Assembly (NCBI GenBank): GCA_029009095.1
Contig: JAQXJT010000030.1
Location: 1-47,046, forward strand
DNA length: 47,046 nucleotides
Reading direction: 5' to 3'
Origin: a bacterium
Lineage (GTDB): Bacteria > Bacillota > Clostridia > Oscillospirales > Oscillospiraceae
Below the pieces are notes generated by a model that saw only the letters and a list, made by a program, of their open reading frames with translations, did no database searches and was not told the DNA's origin. Numbering within the stretch: the stretch's first letter is position 1; every line of letters begins with the position of its first letter. The translations under genes and the position numbers were made by a program. Positions 43,500 to 47,046 of this stretch are shown here, one piece after another.

Positions 43500-44462
43500 T
43501 CAGCCCACGGTCTTGCCCTGCTCGGCGAAGTACTTCGCGGCGCCGGGGTGCCAGGGGATGGAGACGCCGGAGACGGCGGTGTCCAGATCCAGCTCAGCGC
43601 CCTTGACGTGAGCGGCGGTGATGTCGGCCTTGTAGTCGAACAGGCCCTTCACGAAGGCGTAGACCACGTCCTCGCTGAGATCGTTGGAGGCCACGATGGT
43701 CGCCATGACGGCCACGGCGGGGACGTCCTCCGCCACGCAGGAGTAGGTGCCGCCGGGGATGGCGCCGTAGAAGTAGAAGCCGTAGTCCTTCTGGAGGTCG
43801 GCCACATGCTCGTCGTCCACGGCCACAAGGCTGAAGTCATAGCTGGTGGCAAGCTCGGTGACGGCGGTGGTGGGGTAGCCGGCAACCACGAAGGCGGCGT
43901 CGATGGTGCCGTTCTTCAGGGAGTCGCAGGAGTCGGCGAAGCTCTGGTTGGAGACATTGATGTCGTCAAAGGTCAGGCCATAGGCAGCCAGGATCTGACG
44001 GGCGTTGAACTCGGTGCCGCTGCCGGCGTCGCCCACGGAGACGTTCTTGCCGGCCAGCTGGGCCACGGAGGTGATGCCCTTCTTGGCCACGATCTGCACA
44101 TACTCGGGGTAGCAGGAGCAGACGGCGGAGAAGCTGGTGATGGGCTTCTCACCGGCGAAGAGGTCGGTGCCGGTGTTGGCGTAGTACATAACATCGTTCT
44201 GCACGATGGCCAGGTTGCACTCCTTGGCGTCCAGCATCTGGATGTTGGCCTTGGAAGCGCCGGTGGACTGCACGGAGATGTTCAGGGTGTCGGCCAGCTT
44301 CTCGTTGAGCACATTGGCGATGACGCCGCTGAAGCCGTAATAAGTACCGGAGGTGCCGCCGGTGGCGTAAGTGATCTTGGTGGCCTCGGCCTTGCTGCCG
44401 CCGCAGGCGCACAGCGCCACGACCATGACAAGGGCCAAAACCAAAGCGATAGACTTCGTCAT
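43500..44462 (-). CDS. TAXI family TRAP transporter solute-binding lipoprotein
   Basis: 320 aa from ATG 44462; longer in-frame starts lack a ribosome site and precede the signal peptide. Lipoprotein signal MTKSIALVLALVMVVALCAC, Cys20. Domain motifs YATGGTSGTYYGFSGVIANVLNE, VQSTGASKANIQMLDAKECNLAIVQNDVMYYA, VSVGDAGSGTEFNARQIL and SVSG-x-IPWHPGAAKYFAEQG are those of TAXI proteins (PF16868-type), which bind amino-acid or dicarboxylate ligands. The ligand is not deducible. First gene of the three-gene operon, driven by the promoter at 44511-44539. Confidence 0.93.
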   Translation of the reverse strand: MTKSIALVLALVMVVALCACGGSKAEATKITYATGGTSGTYYGFSGVIANVLNEKLADTLNISVQSTGASKANIQMLDAKECNLAIVQNDVMYYANTGTDLFAGEKPITSFSAVCSCYPEYVQIVAKKGITSVAQLAGKNVSVGDAGSGTEFNARQILAAYGLTFDDINVSNQSFADSCDSLKNGTIDAAFVVAGYPTTAVTELATSYDFSLVAVDDEHVADLQKDYGFYFYGAIPGGTYSCVAEDVPAVAVMATIVASNDLSEDVVYAFVKGLFDYKADITAAHVKGAELDLDTAVSGVSIPWHPGAAKYFAEQGKTVG

Positions 44463-44510
44463 GTTCGTGTCTCCGTCCCTCCGGCTCGCGCCGGGATTGA
44501 ATATGGGCAC

Positions 44511-44539
44511 ATTATAGGCGCTGTCTTTGGAAAATGCAA
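44511..44539 (-). promoter_or_regulatory. Promoter of the TAXI-TRAP operon
   Basis: Minus strand TTGCAT (complement of 44534-44539), 17 bp, TATAAT (complement of 44511-44516), about 50 bp upstream of the ATG. Confidence 0.82.
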
Positions 44540-44601
44540 GTGCTATTTTGCATAAGTTTGAAAAAAACTTGCAATTTTTTTGGGTGAAAGCCAATAAAAA
44601 T

Positions 44602-44633
44602 GACCTCTCACGCCCAAAAAGGCAGGAGAGGTC
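44602..44633 (-). terminator. Terminator after the lipid kinase gene
   Basis: GACCTCTC (44602-44609) pairs with GAGAGGTC (44626-44633), with an inner GCC/GGC helix; on the minus strand the stem is followed by ATTTTTATT. It starts 11 bp after the kinase stop. Confidence 0.8.
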
Positions 44634-44643
44634 TTGGAAAGTT

Positions 44644-45534
44644 TCAAACTATCAGTGTTACGGCGTTCTTCACATTGTCAATTTCCACCGTCTGGTGGTC
44701 ACCGCCGTTCTCCCCGTCCCGGGTCCAGGGCACCGCCTCCTCGAAGATGAAGCGCACATGGCCGGTCTGGTGCAGCGTCATGAGGGAGTTGTTGTACTCC
44801 TGGTTGATGATGCCAGAGACGATGATGTTGAGATCGGCCACATTCTTCGGCGTGCGTACCAGCAGCATCTCAAAGCGCCCGTCGGAGAGATCCACCACCC
44901 GCCGGTCCAGCTTGATCATGCCCGCCACGCTGGTGGAGTTGGACACCGCGCCGAAAATCAGCTCGTCCTCGATGACCCCTCCGTCAAATTCCACCCGGGT
45001 CCGGTAGCTCTTGATCTTGGGGAGCATGGTAAAGCCGCTGAGCACATAGGCGGCCTTGCCCAGGGCGTTTTTCATGTCCTGATCCGTGGCGTAGCTGGCC
45101 GCGGTGAAAGCGCCGAAGGCGGCCACATAGGTAAAGCTCTGCCCGTTCATCCTGCCCACATCGTAGGGCATGGGCTGCCCGCAGACCACATCGCGGGCGG
45201 CGGCGGCGGGCTTTCGCAGGGGCAGGTTCAGGGTATTGGCCACATCGTTGGCCGTACCCATGGGGATATACCCCATCGGCGGGCGCTCCCCGGCGGGGAG
45301 CTCCATCAATCCGGCAATGCTCTGGGACAGCGTGCCGTCGCCCCCCAGACACACCACCCGGGCGTACCCCGACGCATAGTCCCGCACCTGCTCGGTGGCG
45401 CGGCGGTTGGTGAAGTAGACGGTGGGGTGCCAGTCCGCGGAGCAGAATTCCTCGATCACGGCCCCCAGCGCCGCCGCCGAGGTGGAGCGGCCCGCCGCCG
45501 GGTTGACCAGAAGCATCATACTGCGATCGTCCAT
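44644..45534 (-). CDS. Diacylglycerol/lipid kinase family protein (YegS/DgkB-like)
   Basis: 296 aa from ATG 45534 (AGGAGG 6 nt upstream). Motifs of the DAGK catalytic family: LLVNPAAGRS at the N-terminus, VVCLGGDGTLSQSIAGL (GGDGT at 64-68), GYIPMGTANDVANTLNLP, YVAAFGAFTAASYAT, and a C-terminal beta domain with DLSDGRFEMLLVRTPKNVADL. These enzymes phosphorylate diacylglycerol or related lipids at the membrane, recycling lipid during wall polymer synthesis. DgkB of Bacillus (about 300 aa) is the best functional model, but YegS-type lipid or sphingosine-like substrates are possible. Single-gene unit. Confidence 0.9.
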   Translation of the reverse strand: MDDRSMMLLVNPAAGRSTSAAALGAVIEEFCSADWHPTVYFTNRRATEQVRDYASGYARVVCLGGDGTLSQSIAGLMELPAGERPPMGYIPMGTANDVANTLNLPLRKPAAAARDVVCGQPMPYDVGRMNGQSFTYVAAFGAFTAASYATDQDMKNALGKAAYVLSGFTMLPKIKSYRTRVEFDGGVIEDELIFGAVSNSTSVAGMIKLDRRVVDLSDGRFEMLLVRTPKNVADLNIIVSGIINQEYNNSLMTLHQTGHVRFIFEEAVPWTRDGENGGDHQTVEIDNVKNAVTLIV

Positions 45535-45572
45535 GATTCCTCCTGTTTCCGTTAAAGCCTGTTCAGATATAA

Positions 45573-45606
45573 AAATATAAAAAACGGCGCGGCATCACGC
45601 CGCGCC
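45573..45606 (-). terminator. Terminator of rpsT
   Basis: 8-bp all-GC stem (45586-45593 and 45599-45606) with a 5-nt loop; on the minus strand it is followed by GTTTTTTATATTTTTAT. Confidence 0.92.
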
Positions 45607-45617
45607 ATTGTTTCTCA

Positions 45618-45884
45618 TTATTCCGCCAGGGCGTTGAACTTCACAGCCATCTTGGACTTCTTGTGAGCCGCGTTGTTCTTGTGGATCAGGCCCTTGGACA
45701 CTGCACGGTCGATAGACTTGACAGCGGCTTTATAGGCGGTCTCGGCGGTCTCACGATCCGAATCCGCAGCAGCGGCTTCAAACTTCTTGATGCTGGTCTT
45801 GAGAGCGGAGCGATCAGCCTTGTTGCGGGCAGCGTAAGCGCGGGAAACAAGAACTCTCTTAGCCGAAGACTTGATGTTGGCCAT
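45618..45884 (-). CDS. rpsT: 30S ribosomal protein S20
   Basis: 88 aa from ATG 45884 (GGAGGAGGTG 10 nt upstream). MANIKSSAKRVLVSRAYAARNKADRSALKT at the N-terminus and VKSIDRAVSKGLIHKNNAAHKKSKMAVKFN at the C-terminus are diagnostic of S20, a small basic helical protein that binds 16S rRNA and helps early 30S assembly. Length is standard. Divergent from gpr, as in many Bacillota. It is transcribed alone, with its own terminator. Confidence 0.97.
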   Translation of the reverse strand: MANIKSSAKRVLVSRAYAARNKADRSALKTSIKKFEAAAADSDRETAETAYKAAVKSIDRAVSKGLIHKNNAAHKKSKMAVKFNALAE

Positions 45885-46001
45885 ACTGTAAACTGGCACC
45901 TCCTCCTATAAAATCTGCGGTCTGCTAAACCTGCGGAAACTAATTATACATAGGTTTTTCTGATTTTGCAAGGGTTTTTCCCAAGTTTTTTCAGAAAATT
46001 T

Positions 46002-46031
46002 TGTATGGAATTGTGGCTGTTGGAAATACTG
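46002..46031 (+). promoter_or_regulatory. Candidate sigma-G promoter of gpr
   Basis: TGTATG (46002-46007), 17 bp, AATACTG (46025-46031). The sigma-G consensus is about TGAATA-N17/18-CATACTA; the -10 matches 5 of 7. No sigma-A-like pair was seen here. Distance to the start codon is about 30 bp. Confidence 0.5.
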
Positions 46032-46062
46032 ACCACAAGAACTTGTGGGGGGATTGATTTAT

Positions 46063-46941
46063 ATGGTATACGACATTCGGACAGACCTGGCCAAAGAGGC
46101 CGTGGAGGTCTGGGAGCAGGGGGAGCAGGCGGAAAAGCTGCGGGGCGTGGAGATCAGCTCCGGGCAGGTGGAGGGCTTGCAGCGGGAGGTCATCGACATA
46201 CTCTCCGATGAAGGGGAGCGTTCGCTGGGCAAGCCCCGGGGGCGGTACGTCACATGGTCGCTGGACGTAATGGACCGGCGGGAGGAGGCGGCCTTTACGC
46301 GCAGCGTGGAGGCGCTGGCGGGGGAGCTTCGCTCGCTGCTGGAGCTGAAGGAGGACGAGGGGGTGCTGGTGGCGGCGCTGGGCAACGCGGACATCACGCC
46401 GGACGCCCTGGGCACTCTGGCCGCGGAGAGCGTGTTGGTGACCAAACACCTGAAAGAGCAGCTCCCCGGGGAGTTCCGTTTCTTCCGCAGCGTCAGCGTG
46501 CTGCGCAGCGGGGTGCTGGGCACCACGGGGCTGGAAAGCGCGGAGCTGATCCGGGCGGCAGCCCGGCTCAGCGGGTGCAGCCGGGTCATCGCGGTGGACG
46601 CCCTCTGCGCCCGGAGCACCGACCGGCTCTGCCGCACCGTACAGCTCACCGACGCGGGCATCGTCCCCGGCTCCGGGGTGGGCAACGCCCGGGCGGCCCT
46701 CTCCGCGGAGACGGTGGGCTGCCCGGTGGTGGCCGTGGGAGTGCCCACCGTGGTAGACGCCGCCACACTCTGCGCCGACCTCACCGGCCGCGCGCCGGCG
46801 GGCGGGGGGCAGCCCCTCTTCGTCACGCCCCGGAACATCGACAGCAGCGTCCGCGCCGCCGCCCGGCTCATCGGCTACGCCATCGACCTGGCCCTCCACC
46901 CGGGCATGACCGTAGGGGATGTGGACACCATGATCGGATGA
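46063..46941 (+). CDS. gpr: Germination protease GPR (spore protease)
   Basis: 292 aa from ATG 46063; a GTG at 46045 lies within the G-rich ribosome site region and is rejected. N-terminal IRTDLAKEAVEVWE resembles the GPR propeptide. Further blocks typical of the family: GKPRGRYVTWSLD, VLVAALGNADITPDALG, SVSVLRSGVLGTTGLESAELIRAA, VIAVDALCARSTDRLCRTVQLTDAGIVPGSGVGNARAALSAETVGCPVVAVGVPTVVDAATL and FVTPRNIDSSVRAAARLIGYAIDLALH. GPR is made in the forespore as a zymogen and degrades small acid-soluble spore proteins at germination. spoIIP, often next, is not in the window. Confidence 0.94.
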   Translation: MVYDIRTDLAKEAVEVWEQGEQAEKLRGVEISSGQVEGLQREVIDILSDEGERSLGKPRGRYVTWSLDVMDRREEAAFTRSVEALAGELRSLLELKEDEGVLVAALGNADITPDALGTLAAESVLVTKHLKEQLPGEFRFFRSVSVLRSGVLGTTGLESAELIRAAARLSGCSRVIAVDALCARSTDRLCRTVQLTDAGIVPGSGVGNARAALSAETVGCPVVAVGVPTVVDAATLCADLTGRAPAGGGQPLFVTPRNIDSSVRAAARLIGYAIDLALHPGMTVGDVDTMIG

Positions 46942-46944
46942 TCC

Positions 46945-46982
46945 GGCAGGGGGGATGTTTAACGGGAAACATCCCCCCTGCC
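46945..46982 (+). terminator. Hairpin after gpr
   Basis: Perfect 16-bp stem (46945-46960 and 46967-46982) with a 6-nt loop, 3 bp after the stop codon. No T tract follows, so termination may be weak. The last 64 bases (46983-47046) hold a small GGGTTT-G-AAACCC repeat (47021-47033) and no gene start that I can see. Confidence 0.65.
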
Positions 46983-47046
46983 GCCCCGCGCGCAAAAAAG
47001 TTTACCCGGAAACAATTTTTGGGTTTGAAACCCGGCGCGTCGGGGT

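Overview
The window is about 47 kb of high-GC chromosomal DNA from a spore-forming anaerobe of the Bacillota, most likely class Clostridia and plausibly Oscillospirales/Oscillospiraceae. This inference rests on sigG with a YmxH/YlmC neighbour, the germination protease gpr beside rpsT, a SleB-like protein, EFR1 and COG1313 radical-SAM proteins, a TAXI-TRAP system with DUF1850, a stand-alone acetyl-CoA synthase (acsB), and strong AGGAGG ribosome sites with GC-rich codons. I see no rRNA, tRNA, CRISPR array, insertion sequence, integrase or prophage. The region reads as core genome with a few accessory patches.

Layout. 1-6.1 kb, plus strand: the 3' end of hisS, comM (YifB), then thiI, a small methyltransferase, cinA and a phosphoribosyltransferase. 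6.2-8.1 kb: an Rrf2 regulator divergent from an EFR1 flavodoxin-ferredoxin protein with a consensus promoter, then a MarR regulator with two near-identical operators and a short ORF that may be the stump of an exporter gene. 8.3-11.9 kb, minus strand: a TrpXYZ-like ABC importer and tadA, headed by a leader with a 28-codon ORF and an intrinsic terminator. 11.9-16 kb, minus strand: a surface protein with Ig-like domains and a duplicated His/Cys module, lepA and an XRE regulator. 16-22.3 kb: pta (plus), then pgk-tpiA-gpmI-eno (minus) and a small unknown protein.

22.5-26.7 kb: a glycosyltransferase overlapping a PflX-type radical-SAM gene (plus), then mrp and mgtE (minus). The mgtE transcript has a 24-codon upstream ORF and a hairpin that can mask the mgtE ribosome site. 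26.9-31.5 kb, plus strand: an MBOAT acyltransferase, an AlgJ/AlgX-like SGNH protein, a small lipoprotein and a transglutaminase lipoprotein, a probable surface-modification cassette. 31.6-35.5 kb: mglBAC sugar importer, followed by a fragment of an EAL domain. 35.7-38.5 kb: SleB-like protein lacking the expected catalytic Glu, metallo-beta-lactamase-fold hydrolase, sigG, ymxH and a 69-aa zinc-ribbon protein. 38.7-40.9 kb: acsB. 40.9-44.5 kb, minus strand: TAXI-TRAP transporter. 44.6-47 kb: lipid kinase, rpsT (minus), gpr (plus).

How the genes fit together. Glycolysis (pgk-tpiA-gpmI-eno, fed by Mgl sugar uptake) leads towards acetyl-CoA. AcsB makes acetyl-CoA from CO, a methyl group and CoA, and Pta converts acetyl-CoA to acetyl phosphate, as expected for an acetate-forming anaerobe. 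sigG and gpr belong to the forespore programme. The least explained parts are the two operon leaders with short ORFs, the acyltransferase/transglutaminase cassette, the duplicated His/Cys surface module and the small zinc-ribbon protein.
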